Assembly: GCA_015062685.1 (NCBI GenBank)
Contig: SUUE01000001.1
Span: forward strand, 85,704 to 149,703
Length of the DNA stretch: 64,000 bases
Direction: 5' to 3'
From: Coriobacteriaceae bacterium
GTDB lineage: Bacteria; Actinomycetota; Coriobacteriia; Coriobacteriales; Eggerthellaceae
The notes beneath the pieces are model-generated. The model was not told where the DNA came from. It saw only the letters and a program-made list of their open reading frames with translations, and searched no databases. The position numbers and the translations under genes were made by a program. Shown one piece after another: positions 38,470-48,288 of the stretch (positions are counted from its first letter, which is position 1; each line of letters opens with the position of its first letter).

Positions 38470-41109
38470 ATGAAGACTTCGTCCAAAAAGCAGCTATCGA
38501 AGCTATTCTGGGGGCCGATGGCCAGCCTCGAACTCTCGAAACGCGTGGTGACGCTCACGTTCACGGTCGTCGCGATCGCGTCGCTCTCGTTCTGCCAGCT
38601 TGCATTCTTCCCGGTGGCCGAAGTGGGCGGCGACCAGGTGTACGTCCTCTTGACCATTGCGCCGCTCCTGATGGGCGCCATCCTGTTCGGCCCCCTCATG
38701 GGGCTTTGCCTCGGATTGTACGCGGGCACGGTGCTCTTCATCCACGCGAACGTTCTGCCGCTCGACTACTACGAGTACTACTATCTCACGGGCCCCCTCA
38801 GCTCACTCGTCTTGTTCACGTGCGTGGGCGCCGTAGCGGGGTTCGCATTCCATTTCATATCCACCCGTAAGCTCTCTGCCGCGGTAAGGGGCGCCCTCGT
38901 CATCTTGTTCTGCATGTTCGCCTCGGTCGTCGTAAGCGGCGTGCTCGTTGCACTCGTCATCTCCGCGAACACCGCGCTGGGCAGCCTGCAGTTGTCGAAC
39001 GACGAGCTCTTCATCTCCCAAACGGGAGTGATCATCCAGATGGTCATCGATGGCGTGGCGGCATCGGCCGTCTGCCTCGCGGCCAACGCCATAGCTAAGC
39101 GCGTCTCCCGCACCGGTGCCAAGCGGAAACTGTCCTCCGTGTTCCAGAACTGGATGATTTTGGTATCTGCCATCGTGTTCATGGTAACGAGCTCCGCCAT
39201 CTTCACGCTCGAGTCGCTCAATTGCTACAACAAAGCGCAGGAGAACATGCGTAGCGAGGTTGCCTACCTCGCCTCCCAGCTCGAAACATCGGACGACGAG
39301 GGCACGCTCTCTATCGACCCGAAGCGACTGCTGACGGGCTACAGCGTCGACCTCGACGGATCCGTTTTGTTAACTGACCTGTCGGGCACGATACTCGCGA
39401 CTGACGATCCCGACAGATGGCCCGTCGGGGAATCGTACTCAGAGCTGAGCGGCTACAGCAACCAAGCGATCGCGGAATACTACAACGTCGAATACTACTC
39501 CGAAAGCTCCTGCCTCGTGCTGAAAGTGCTGTCGGAGATGGAATACGCTCAGGAGATGCAGCTTCGCGATGCCGACGGCCGCGTGATGACCCAGCCCGTT
39601 TACGCATACAGCGAGTCGTACGGCGCAGGATATGCGGTGATGATGCGTGACACCGCAGCGGTCTTCGCCACACGCTCCGGCACCATGACAGCCGCGACCG
39701 TGCTTGCTGCGCTGCTCATCGCCGCGATTGCCGCGCTCGCGAACGGACTGCTTCGCAGAATGGTGGTGCGCCACATCGACGACACCAATTCCTCACTCGA
39801 GAAGATCACGTACGGCAACCTCAACGTCCGCGTTGACGACCAGGACACGATCGAGTTCGATTCGCTGTCCTCGGGCATCAACGCTACGGTGGTGGCCCTC
39901 AAGGAGACGATCGACGAAGTCGAGCACAGGAACGCCCAGGACCTCGCCACTGCCAAGGCCATTCAAGAGGACGCGCTTCCCAAGGACTTCCCCGCGTTCC
40001 CCGACATCGACAAGTTCGATATCTACGCGTCCATGAAGACGGCCAAGGAAGTCGGCGGCGACTTCTACGACTTCTTCGAGATCGAGGGCACGACGAAGAT
40101 CGGATTCGTCATGGCCGACGTATCGGGCAAGGGCATCCCCGCAGCGCTCTTCATGATGACTTCCAAGACGCAGCTGCGCAACCACATGCAGGCGGGCATG
40201 TCCGTCGACGAGGCTGTCAACGCAGCCAACCACCAGTTGTGCCTGGGCAACGAGGCGGGCATGTTCGTGACTGCGCTCGTGTGCATGCTTGACTACGAAA
40301 CGGGACACATCGAGTACGTCAACGCCGGGCACAACCCGCCGCTCGTGCTCCACGACGGCGCCTGGAGCTGGAAAACCGAGGTATCGGGCATGCCGCTCGG
40401 CCTGTTCGACGGCATCCCCTACGACCTGCTCGAGTTCGACATGGCGCCCGAGGACACGTTCTACCTCTACACGGACGGCGTAACCGAGGCCATGAACGTG
40501 AGCGACGAGCTGTTCGGCGAGGAGCGCCTTGAGCAAACGCTCGGCCACTACAGCGGCATGAACCCTCGCTCGATCGGCGTCGGCGTGCGCCGCGCGCTCA
40601 CGGACTTCACGCAGGACGCCGAGCAATCCGACGACATCACGATGCTCGCGCTCAAATACGGCGTGCCGCCCGAGGAGAAGGCCGTTATGGTGCTCGAGGC
40701 GAAGCGCAACCAGCTGGTGCACGTGGTCAACTACATCCACGCCGAGCTCTACCGCAGGCGCGCCCCCAAGTCGGTTTACCCGCAGTTAGACCTGGCCTGC
40801 GAGGAGCTGTTCACCAACGTGTGCAGCTACGCCTACCCTGACGCCACCGAGGAGAACCCGGGCGCGGTGCGCATCCAGTTCGAGTACACCCCCACGCCGC
40901 CCACGCTCACCGTGCAAATTTCCGACGACGGCGTGCCGTATAACCCGCTCGAGAAGGAAGACGCCAAGACGGCCGACCAGTTCGACGACGTCATGGACAT
41001 CCCGATCGGCGGCTTGGGCATCCTGCTCGCCAAGAAGAACGTGGACGAGATGACCTACGAGCGCAAGGACGGCACGAGCAACGTGGTCACGCTCAAGAAG
41101 AGCTGGTAG
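38470..41109 (+). CDS. Membrane SpoIIE-type PP2C phosphatase fused to RsbW-type HATPase (paralog 1)
   Basis: KEVGGDFYDFF, VMADVSGKGIPAALFM, LYTDGVTEAMN, SDDITMLAL (PP2C); LACEELFTNVCSYAYPD, SDDGVPYNPL, GGLGI (HATPase). Confidence 0.9.
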   Translation: MKTSSKKQLSKLFWGPMASLELSKRVVTLTFTVVAIASLSFCQLAFFPVAEVGGDQVYVLLTIAPLLMGAILFGPLMGLCLGLYAGTVLFIHANVLPLDYYEYYYLTGPLSSLVLFTCVGAVAGFAFHFISTRKLSAAVRGALVILFCMFASVVVSGVLVALVISANTALGSLQLSNDELFISQTGVIIQMVIDGVAASAVCLAANAIAKRVSRTGAKRKLSSVFQNWMILVSAIVFMVTSSAIFTLESLNCYNKAQENMRSEVAYLASQLETSDDEGTLSIDPKRLLTGYSVDLDGSVLLTDLSGTILATDDPDRWPVGESYSELSGYSNQAIAEYYNVEYYSESSCLVLKVLSEMEYAQEMQLRDADGRVMTQPVYAYSESYGAGYAVMMRDTAAVFATRSGTMTAATVLAALLIAAIAALANGLLRRMVVRHIDDTNSSLEKITYGNLNVRVDDQDTIEFDSLSSGINATVVALKETIDEVEHRNAQDLATAKAIQEDALPKDFPAFPDIDKFDIYASMKTAKEVGGDFYDFFEIEGTTKIGFVMADVSGKGIPAALFMMTSKTQLRNHMQAGMSVDEAVNAANHQLCLGNEAGMFVTALVCMLDYETGHIEYVNAGHNPPLVLHDGAWSWKTEVSGMPLGLFDGIPYDLLEFDMAPEDTFYLYTDGVTEAMNVSDELFGEERLEQTLGHYSGMNPRSIGVGVRRALTDFTQDAEQSDDITMLALKYGVPPEEKAVMVLEAKRNQLVHVVNYIHAELYRRRAPKSVYPQLDLACEELFTNVCSYAYPDATEENPGAVRIQFEYTPTPPTLTVQISDDGVPYNPLEKEDAKTADQFDDVMDIPIGGLGILLAKKNVDEMTYERKDGTSNVVTLKKSW

Positions 41110-41124
41110 CGCTTCGCCGAACGC

Positions 41125-42894
41125 CTAGATGCGCAACGTGATGATGTTCAAGTCAAGCGTGCTGACGTAGGCAACGTCCTTCGCCATGCCGCATACCAGC
41201 TTGATGCCCATGTTCACGCTCGGATCCTCGCTCGCGTTGAGTTCGATCCACTTCACGGGATCGAACGCGCGGCCGTTGTCGCGCAGGCGCAGAACCCACT
41301 CCTCAGACAGGTGCACGATGCGGATCTCCAGCAGGCCGCCCTTCCCTTCCGCGAACGAGTATTCGGCAACATTGGACCCCAGTTCTTCGATGAACAGCAC
41401 CACGCGGTAGCGCGTCTTCTCGTCGGCTCCCCACGCGCGACAGAAGCTGCCGGCGCGCTCGCACGCCGGCACGACGTGATCCATGTCGCTTATAGCGATG
41501 TCGAGCACCTCGTCGTCCGGCGCTCCGAAGGGCTCCTTCAGGAACACGAAGTCCTTGGCCCTTGTTGGCAGCCCGTGCTTCATGGCGGCAGCAAGAGCGA
41601 AGATGGCGATCGTGGTAAGAGTCTCGCCCACGGGATACGCCACCCACACGGCATCGGAATCGAGGATGCCATGAAGCGCGAGCGCAGGGATGGCTACGAA
41701 CACGAAGTTCTGCAGGAAGCAATAGCATGCCGACAGCCCCGTGCGACGCATGCCCTGCGTATAGTTAACGAACGCGTTGTTCACGCCGAAGAGAATGACG
41801 CTGAAGGCGTAGAAATGCAGGCCGCGCGTGGCGAGGCGCACCATCTCCTCGCCGCTGGAGCTCCCGAAAAGGGGCGCGATGACGCCCGCGAACGCGAAGA
41901 CGACGACGGCGAGCGCCACACCGAGCGCGAACGCCGTGCGCATAGCGACCCTCACGAGCTTCTCCGCAGAGGCGCGGTCCTGCTCGCCGAGCACCATTCC
42001 CGCGATCATGCCCGTCGTCATGCCAACGCCGATGAGCACGCACGAGACGAACCCCTGCACGACATTCAGGACGCCGAGGGCGCCGACGGCCATGGTGGAT
42101 GCCGCGCTTGCGAGCATGACCTGGTTCAGGGTGAAGCTGCGCGCCATGGTGGAGACGTTGCCCACGGCGGAGGGGCAGCCTGAAACCAGGATGTGCTTCA
42201 AGTCGTCCAGATTCAGGCCCTTGAGCGAGAACTTGAATATGATGTCGCGCTTCCTGAAGTGGAGCAGCATGATAACGAGCGCGACGAGGTAACTGATGGT
42301 CGTAGCCAGACCCATGCCGAACATTCCGCCACCCAGCACGAGCGCGTTCAGGAGGTCGCCCGCGATGTCGAGGACGGTCATCGTGAGAACCGCTACGATG
42401 ACGCGCATGGAATCGCCGTCGAGACGCATGAGCGAGTTGAACTCGAAGAGCAGTATCGTCGCCGGGAACGAGAGCGCGAGGCCCCGCAGGTAGTCGCCGA
42501 CCAGAGGCTGCAAATCGGAAGAGGCGCCGCGGGCGCCGAGGAGCGAAGAGATGTCCTGCGTGAAAACGAGCACGACGAACACGAGCACCGCCGACACGAA
42601 CACCGTGACGACCATGCTCACCGAGAAGACGTTGCGTGCTCGATTCACGTCGCCCTTGCCCAGGTTCATGGCGCAAATCACCTGCGTGCCCTCAGTCAAG
42701 AGTCCGCTCAACGCGGTGACGAGACTCGTTATCGGTGCCGACAGGCTGTAGGCGGCCATGCATTCCGGGCCGAGGAAGCGGCCAATCACGATGCCGTCGA
42801 TGACGATGCCGAGCATAGTTACCACGACGGCAGCCGTCATGCTCACGAGGCTCGTGCGGAAGACCTTCTCGATGATCGATCCCGTGCTCTCCAT
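41125..42894 (-). CDS. MATE-family transporter with C-terminal RsbW-like HATPase domain
   Basis: N-terminal MATE TM region; C-terminal RVVLFIEELGSNVAEYSF, LRLRDNGRAFDP, NMGIKLVCGMAKDVAY. Confidence 0.85.
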   Translation of the reverse strand: MESTGSIIEKVFRTSLVSMTAAVVVTMLGIVIDGIVIGRFLGPECMAAYSLSAPITSLVTALSGLLTEGTQVICAMNLGKGDVNRARNVFSVSMVVTVFVSAVLVFVVLVFTQDISSLLGARGASSDLQPLVGDYLRGLALSFPATILLFEFNSLMRLDGDSMRVIVAVLTMTVLDIAGDLLNALVLGGGMFGMGLATTISYLVALVIMLLHFRKRDIIFKFSLKGLNLDDLKHILVSGCPSAVGNVSTMARSFTLNQVMLASAASTMAVGALGVLNVVQGFVSCVLIGVGMTTGMIAGMVLGEQDRASAEKLVRVAMRTAFALGVALAVVVFAFAGVIAPLFGSSSGEEMVRLATRGLHFYAFSVILFGVNNAFVNYTQGMRRTGLSACYCFLQNFVFVAIPALALHGILDSDAVWVAYPVGETLTTIAIFALAAAMKHGLPTRAKDFVFLKEPFGAPDDEVLDIAISDMDHVVPACERAGSFCRAWGADEKTRYRVVLFIEELGSNVAEYSFAEGKGGLLEIRIVHLSEEWVLRLRDNGRAFDPVKWIELNASEDPSVNMGIKLVCGMAKDVAYVSTLDLNIITLRI

Positions 42895-43041
42895 ACCACC
42901 GCCCTATTGCCCGACGAGAACGTTCTGGCAAACCATCTTAAACCTATCTTTCGTAAAAAATGAGTTTCGGCGGCGTCCCGTAACCCACCGAGTGGTAATA
43001 CTATTCATCTCACCGTACGAGCAATAGAAAGGCTTTTATTG

Positions 43042-44226
43042 ATGGATTACGCTCAGGAATCTTTGAAGAAGCACGGCGAATGGCGCGGCAAGATCGAAGT
43101 GATCAGCCGCGTGCCCGCCAAGAATGCAGACGACCTCTCACTCGCCTACACGCCGGGCGTCGCGCAGCCCTGCCTCGAGATCCAGAAGGACCCCCAGAAG
43201 AGCTTCGAGCTCACGAGACGTCACAACATGTGCCTCGTCGTGACGGACGGCACGGCCGTGCTCGGCTTGGGCGACATCGGGCCGGAAGCCGCCATGCCCG
43301 TCATGGAGGGAAAGTGCGTGCTCTTCAAGGAGTTCGGCAACGTTGACGCCTTCCCCCTGTGCATCAAGAGCAAGGACGTCGACACCATCGTCGACACCAT
43401 CTCCCTCATCTCGGGCAGCTTCGGCGGCGTGAACCTAGAGGACATCTCCGCTCCGCGCTGCTTCGAGATCGAACGCAAGCTCAAGGAGCGCTGCTCGATC
43501 CCCATCTTCCACGACGACCAGCACGGCACCGCCGTCATCACGCTCGCCGGCCTCATGAACGCGTGCAAGGTCACCGGCCGCGCGCTCGAGAGCGTCCGCG
43601 TCGTGGTGAGCGGCGCAGGTGCGGCGGCTATCGCCATCACCAAGCTGCTCATGCAGGCAGGCGTGGAGGACGTCGTTCTCTGCGACCGCGCGGGCGCCAT
43701 CTACGTCGGCCGCGAGAGCAACATGAACGAGGTCAAGAACGAGATGGCTCAGATCACCAACCCACGCAAGGTGAAGGGCAGCCTGGCCGACGCCCTCGTG
43801 GACGCCGACGTGTTCATCGGCGTGAGCGCCCCCGGCCTTGTGACCACCGCCATGGTCGAGTCCATGGCCCCGAACCCCATCGTGTTCGCGTGCGCCAACC
43901 CCACGCCCGAGATCTTCCCCGACGAAGCCGTCAAGGGCGGTGCCGCCGTGGTCGCCACGGGCCGTTCGGATTTCCCGAACCAGATCAACAACGTGCTCGC
44001 GTTCCCCGGCATCTTCAGGGGAACGTTCGACAGCCGCGCGAGCGACATCAACGACGCCATGAAGCTCGCGGCTGCGAAGGCCATCGCGGGCCTGGTGTCC
44101 GACGATCAGCTCTCGGCCACCCACATCGTGCCCGAGGCCTTCGACGAGCGCGTGGCGCCGGCGGTCGCCCAAGCCGTAAGCGAGGCGGCTGTCGCAAGCG
44201 GCGCCGCACGGCCCCAGGAGTCGTAA
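43042..44226 (+). CDS. NAD(P)-dependent malic enzyme
   Basis: LSLAYTPGVAQPCLEI, TDGTAVLGLGDIGPEAAMPVMEGK, DDQHGTAVITLAGLMNA. Confidence 0.95.
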   Translation: MDYAQESLKKHGEWRGKIEVISRVPAKNADDLSLAYTPGVAQPCLEIQKDPQKSFELTRRHNMCLVVTDGTAVLGLGDIGPEAAMPVMEGKCVLFKEFGNVDAFPLCIKSKDVDTIVDTISLISGSFGGVNLEDISAPRCFEIERKLKERCSIPIFHDDQHGTAVITLAGLMNACKVTGRALESVRVVVSGAGAAAIAITKLLMQAGVEDVVLCDRAGAIYVGRESNMNEVKNEMAQITNPRKVKGSLADALVDADVFIGVSAPGLVTTAMVESMAPNPIVFACANPTPEIFPDEAVKGGAAVVATGRSDFPNQINNVLAFPGIFRGTFDSRASDINDAMKLAAAKAIAGLVSDDQLSATHIVPEAFDERVAPAVAQAVSEAAVASGAARPQES

Positions 44227-44234
44227 CTCTAAAA

Positions 44235-44282
44235 GAGCTGCAGGACGTTCCCTCCATGCATTCCGGGAACGTCCTGCAGCTC
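44235..44282. terminator. 18-bp perfect dyad after malic enzyme gene (possible bidirectional terminator)
   Basis: GAGCTGCAGGACGTTCCC tccatgcattcc GGGAACGTCCTGCAGCTC; lacks a clear U-tract. Confidence 0.5.
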
Positions 44283-44314
44283 GATACGCAAACGTTCTTA
44301 GCTTGTATGCACCC

Positions 44315-44554
44315 TTAGAAACGGGTGCCGCAACCGTCGCAAGCCCACAAGCCGGTGAACGAGTCCAGGTTCACATTGGAGCCGCCGCACACAGGGCAGG
44401 ACACAAGACCGCCCCAGCTGCCGCCCGAAATCGCTTCGATTTGCTCGTCGGAAAGCTCCACGCCCTCTTCCTCGGCAAGCCGCCTCAGGTCGTCGGCGTT
44501 CCTGCACGTACGCACTTTTTCCTGCTGCTTTAGCGTCAGTTCCTCAAACTTCAT
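44315..44554 (-). CDS. Candidate RiPP/bacteriocin-type precursor with Nif11/GG-type leader and CxxC...CxxC core
   Basis: MKFEELTLKQQEKVRTCRNADDLRRLAEEEGVELSDEQIEAISGG|SWGGLVSCPVCGGSNVNLDSFTGLWACDGCGTRF; GGGAGGGG SD before ATG 44554. Confidence 0.72.
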   Translation of the reverse strand: MKFEELTLKQQEKVRTCRNADDLRRLAEEEGVELSDEQIEAISGGSWGGLVSCPVCGGSNVNLDSFTGLWACDGCGTRF

Positions 44555-44754
44555 GATGACCCCTCCCGAAGCAGCGAAACACTTTTGGCTACAGCATACG
44601 TATCTTCCTATTTTAAGCGTCCAAGCTAACTGACGTCCCTTCAATACGCATGCGTTGACGTGCTGTAACGCTGTTTGCAGGTCGGCGCAAATGAGAGACG
44701 GGAAAATGCGCTTCGGGAGCTTTCGCATGCGCATTCTCGTGTAATATCGGGCAT

Positions 44755-46347
44755 ATGCGTAGGGGGAAGACATATCAACAAAGCTTCCGAATTCGGAAAG
44801 GCGATTTCGCAGGCGCGTATGCGTTTGCCAATGACCTGCTGACGCGCAAGGACGTAAGCAAGGAGACGGCGCATGAAACCCTCCTTGTTTTCGAGGCTCT
44901 CCTGCAAAAGCTCGTTGACTCGGGGGTGGACGAGAACACCGACCTGAGAATCTCCGGCATGGACAAGCTCGGCGACTTTCGCATCAAGATCATGTTCGAA
45001 GGGCCCATGTTCGTTCCCGACCACGATACGGCGGACTCCATCGAGGACCGCATCCTGAGCGGCTATGACGACAGGATCGACTGCAGCTACTATTCGGGCT
45101 GTAACACGATTACCATCTCGGTGAGCAGGAGGAACCGATCGCTGTTCTCCTGTGCCATCGCGTTTCTATGCGCAATCGTGGTGTACCTCCCGCTATCTTG
45201 TCTGCTCGACGCGGACGCACAGAAAGAGCTGCTCACGGACTACGTGTTCCCTGTCGAGAAGGTATACGCCAACGCCATGCTCATGATAGGCGCACCCATG
45301 ACGTTCTTCTCCCTGCTGAAGAACCTCACGAACACCTACGTCATGGCACAGATCAACTCTGGTCTGCGGCAGCTCCAAGCACGGACGCTCGCAACCTCCG
45401 CGGTCGCGATCATTCTGGCGTTCGCGGTGTTTCTCGTTTTTGTCATTCCGCTGTCCAGCATGGAGACGGGACTCTACGGCTCCGGTATCACCCACCTCGA
45501 GTACCTCAATACGTCGTTTTCCGAAGTCGTCGGCACAATCGTGACCCCTAGCATTTTCGAGCCCTTCGAGGCCGTCTCGCCCGTTCCGTTGATGGTCGTC
45601 GCCCTGCTTTGCACCTACGCCTTGTGCTCGGCCGGCAAGTACTTCGACCCCCTGAGGCATGCCATGATGGCCTGCTACACGCTCTTCTCCCGCATGCTGC
45701 ACGTCTCCATCGCCGCGCTCCCGTTCTTCTTCTTCCTCTCGATGCTGGACGTGCTGCTCGAGGACGGTCTGATTGTCATCATCGAACTCTTCGGCTACTT
45801 CGTGGCCGCTTCACTGGGCGTCTTGCTGCTATTCGGCACCTACGCCATCAGGCTGCGCGCCCACGACATCAAGATCATCCCCTTCGTGCGGAACATCATC
45901 CCCCTTCTCCGCGAGAACCTTAGAATCGGGTCGGTCATCAACGCTGCGCCGTACAACACCAGGTACTGCGCGAAGAACATGAAGATGAGCAGAAGCATGC
46001 TCGAACGCAACCTCCCGCTGCTCGCTGAAATCAACCTCGACGGCAACTGCTTCGTGCTCATGTTTTTCGCGCTGGCCATCTCCTTCGTCATGGGCAAGTA
46101 CCTGACGTGGGTGAACATCGTCGGCCTGGGGCTGCTCGTGCTGCTCCTCTCGCTCGGCGCGCCGAACCAGCCGGGCAGCATCTTGATCGGCATGCTGATT
46201 CTCACCACCTACCTGAACTCAAGTAACGCGCTGTGCACGGCCATCTACCTGGAGGCGTTCTTCGGCAGCACGCAGAACCTCATCAACGTCATCGGCGACA
46301 TTGTCATGGTAGCCATCGAGGACAAGAAGGAGAAAGCCCTCGCTTAA
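44755..46347 (+). CDS. SDF-family dicarboxylate/amino acid:cation symporter with N-terminal HATPase-like domain (paralog 1)
   Basis: C-terminal NLDGNCFVLMF, GAPNQPGSILIGMLILT, TQNLINVIGDIVMVAI; about 125-aa soluble N-terminal extension. Confidence 0.8.
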   Translation: MRRGKTYQQSFRIRKGDFAGAYAFANDLLTRKDVSKETAHETLLVFEALLQKLVDSGVDENTDLRISGMDKLGDFRIKIMFEGPMFVPDHDTADSIEDRILSGYDDRIDCSYYSGCNTITISVSRRNRSLFSCAIAFLCAIVVYLPLSCLLDADAQKELLTDYVFPVEKVYANAMLMIGAPMTFFSLLKNLTNTYVMAQINSGLRQLQARTLATSAVAIILAFAVFLVFVIPLSSMETGLYGSGITHLEYLNTSFSEVVGTIVTPSIFEPFEAVSPVPLMVVALLCTYALCSAGKYFDPLRHAMMACYTLFSRMLHVSIAALPFFFFLSMLDVLLEDGLIVIIELFGYFVAASLGVLLLFGTYAIRLRAHDIKIIPFVRNIIPLLRENLRIGSVINAAPYNTRYCAKNMKMSRSMLERNLPLLAEINLDGNCFVLMFFALAISFVMGKYLTWVNIVGLGLLVLLLSLGAPNQPGSILIGMLILTTYLNSSNALCTAIYLEAFFGSTQNLINVIGDIVMVAIEDKKEKALA

Positions 46348-46373
46348 TGAGCTAGGGCTACGCATCAACGCCC

Positions 46374-47615
46374 TTACTTCACCAGGCGGTCGACCAGCGC
46401 GTCTATCTGGCCATCGGTCATGCCGCCCATTTTCAGGTACTCGCGCGCAGGGCCAACGTAGTCGATGGCGGTCAGGTCGGCCCCTTCGCCTGCTTTCGCG
46501 ATGGTCCGCAGCATGTCGGCGAACTGCTGGTTCGAGATGGCCTCGTACTTGCTGGGGTCGCTTTCCTTGGTTATGCCGTAATAGTTCGCGTACGTCTCCA
46601 TGTAGTCGGACAGCATCTCGTCGTACGTCGCGCCGCACAGCGCCTCGAGCAACAGGCACACGAAGCCCGTGCGGTCCTTGCCCTCGACGCAGTGCACGAG
46701 ATAGGGCCCGTCGTGCTCCGTCATGCTCACGAGCCCGCCGGCGAGCGTGCGGGCGTAACTCTCCGAAGGATAGCTGGCGCTCAAGTCGAGCAATGCCACG
46801 CAGCCGGAAGCGCTCAGCTCCTCGAATCGCGACACATCGATGCCCTGGGCCTTGTCTTCGGCAACGAACTCATTTGCCTCGGTTTTGTTGTCGGACAAGT
46901 TGAGGATGTACGCCACGCCTGCCTGCTTCATGAGACCCTCAACATAGGGCGCCCGGTTGTGCTCGTTATCGATGGGCGAAGCCGAGCGGTAGGCAACACC
47001 CGGCTTCATTGACCCGCCGCGCAGCGCGCGGAAGTTCGCGAACTGCTCGTCGGAAGCGTAATCAGCCCGATTGTCCGTGTACGTGATGTCGAAGGCCTCC
47101 TGGATGTTCGAGAAGGCACCCGCTTCCCGCAGCGTGACGTTAGCCGTATCGCCAGCCTGCACGCCCGAGACGTCCCAGAGCGGGTCGCCGAAGTTGATTG
47201 CAACCTCGATGTGCGGGTAACCCGGGTAACCCACGACGAGCGGGTCACCTATGCTCGTGTAGTACCCGTTGTAGTAAGGGATGCCTTCCAGCTTGTAGCC
47301 GTTCGAGAACTCGACGTCCACGCTGTCGCCGTATTCGAACCCGAGTCGGTTGAAGTCGTCGATCGTGATGTCGATGCACACGCCGCCGAAGCTCTCGTCG
47401 CGCATCACGGCTACGCCTTCGAGCGAAGTCGTGCGCGCGAACGCCGCCGGGGCCGAAGTCGATGCTGCGCTCGACGCCGCCTGCTGCTGCGCGCCCTGTT
47501 GCCCGCTCGCGCACGCCGCGAGCGCGCACGCCCCCATTCCCAACGCAAGCAGGATTGCGATTGCAGTTCTCTTCATGCGCACCGGATTCATATGCCCCCA
47601 ATCGTTGAGTTTCAT
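46374..47615 (-). CDS. Secreted tyrosine phosphatase-like lipoprotein
   Basis: Lipobox GACALAACASG; PTP motif VHCVEGKDRTGF. Confidence 0.87.
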   Translation of the reverse strand: MKLNDWGHMNPVRMKRTAIAILLALGMGACALAACASGQQGAQQQAASSAASTSAPAAFARTTSLEGVAVMRDESFGGVCIDITIDDFNRLGFEYGDSVDVEFSNGYKLEGIPYYNGYYTSIGDPLVVGYPGYPHIEVAINFGDPLWDVSGVQAGDTANVTLREAGAFSNIQEAFDITYTDNRADYASDEQFANFRALRGGSMKPGVAYRSASPIDNEHNRAPYVEGLMKQAGVAYILNLSDNKTEANEFVAEDKAQGIDVSRFEELSASGCVALLDLSASYPSESYARTLAGGLVSMTEHDGPYLVHCVEGKDRTGFVCLLLEALCGATYDEMLSDYMETYANYYGITKESDPSKYEAISNQQFADMLRTIAKAGEGADLTAIDYVGPAREYLKMGGMTDGQIDALVDRLVK

Positions 47616-47619
47616 CCCA

Positions 47620-47958
47620 TCATTTTAATGGATGGGCCTCTATAACGGCACTTCCCGGGAAATGCGCAAGCACCACCCCGACGAATGCATTGTCTAGCTT
47701 TCGACCTTGAGGTCCTCGATGAGCTCGTCGATCAAGGAGCGGTCCGCGTTCTGCATCACCACGACGTGCTATAGCCTTCTGGTCGTCGATCCCGCCCTTG
47801 AAGGTGGTAATGCCTGCCGAAGTAGATGCCGCGCTCGATGCCGCGGCCGCGCTCCCCGAAGCGCCCGCCCCAGGCGATTGGGCACCCGCGGCGCAGCCTA
47901 CGACCAGAAGCATGGAAATCGCGGCGAGCAGAACAGCCAGCAAAAGACGTTTACGCAT
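47620..47958 (-). pseudogene. Short lipoprotein gene with probable frameshift
   Basis: MRKRLLLAVLLAAISMLLVVGCAAG... then low-quality C-terminus; a neighbouring frame gives VVMQNADRSLIDELIEDLKVES* ending at about 47696. Confidence 0.45.
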
Positions 47959-48091
47959 TTCGGGACCACCTTCCCTCAGTAAACTACCTGGTAATTAGCA
48001 GCCTGCGAGCAATCACCACGGTTTTACAGGAAACCGAGCGGTGCGCGCACGTGCGCGAGCATGGGGGAATTCGCTCGCGTTCGCCCTCATT

Positions 48092-48288
48092 GGCAAAAAA
48101 ACCGACTTGCCGACGATTTCGCGGAGCCGTTGCCGATCGCCGAAATTGCGCACTCGTTTTACCTGGGCGTTTAGAACCCCGCTTTGGGCGATTGGCGATC
48201 CACGCTCTCAAAATCGTCGGCAAGTCGGTTTTTTTGCCACCGCCGAGCGCCAAACGATAAAAATCGTCGGCAAGTCGGATTTTTTGCC
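48092..48288. repeat. Three copies of a 28-bp repeat (one inverted, two direct)
   Basis: GGCAAAAAAACCGACTTGCCGACGATTT 48092-48119; its exact reverse complement 48211-48238; one-mismatch copy 48261-48288. Confidence 0.92.
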
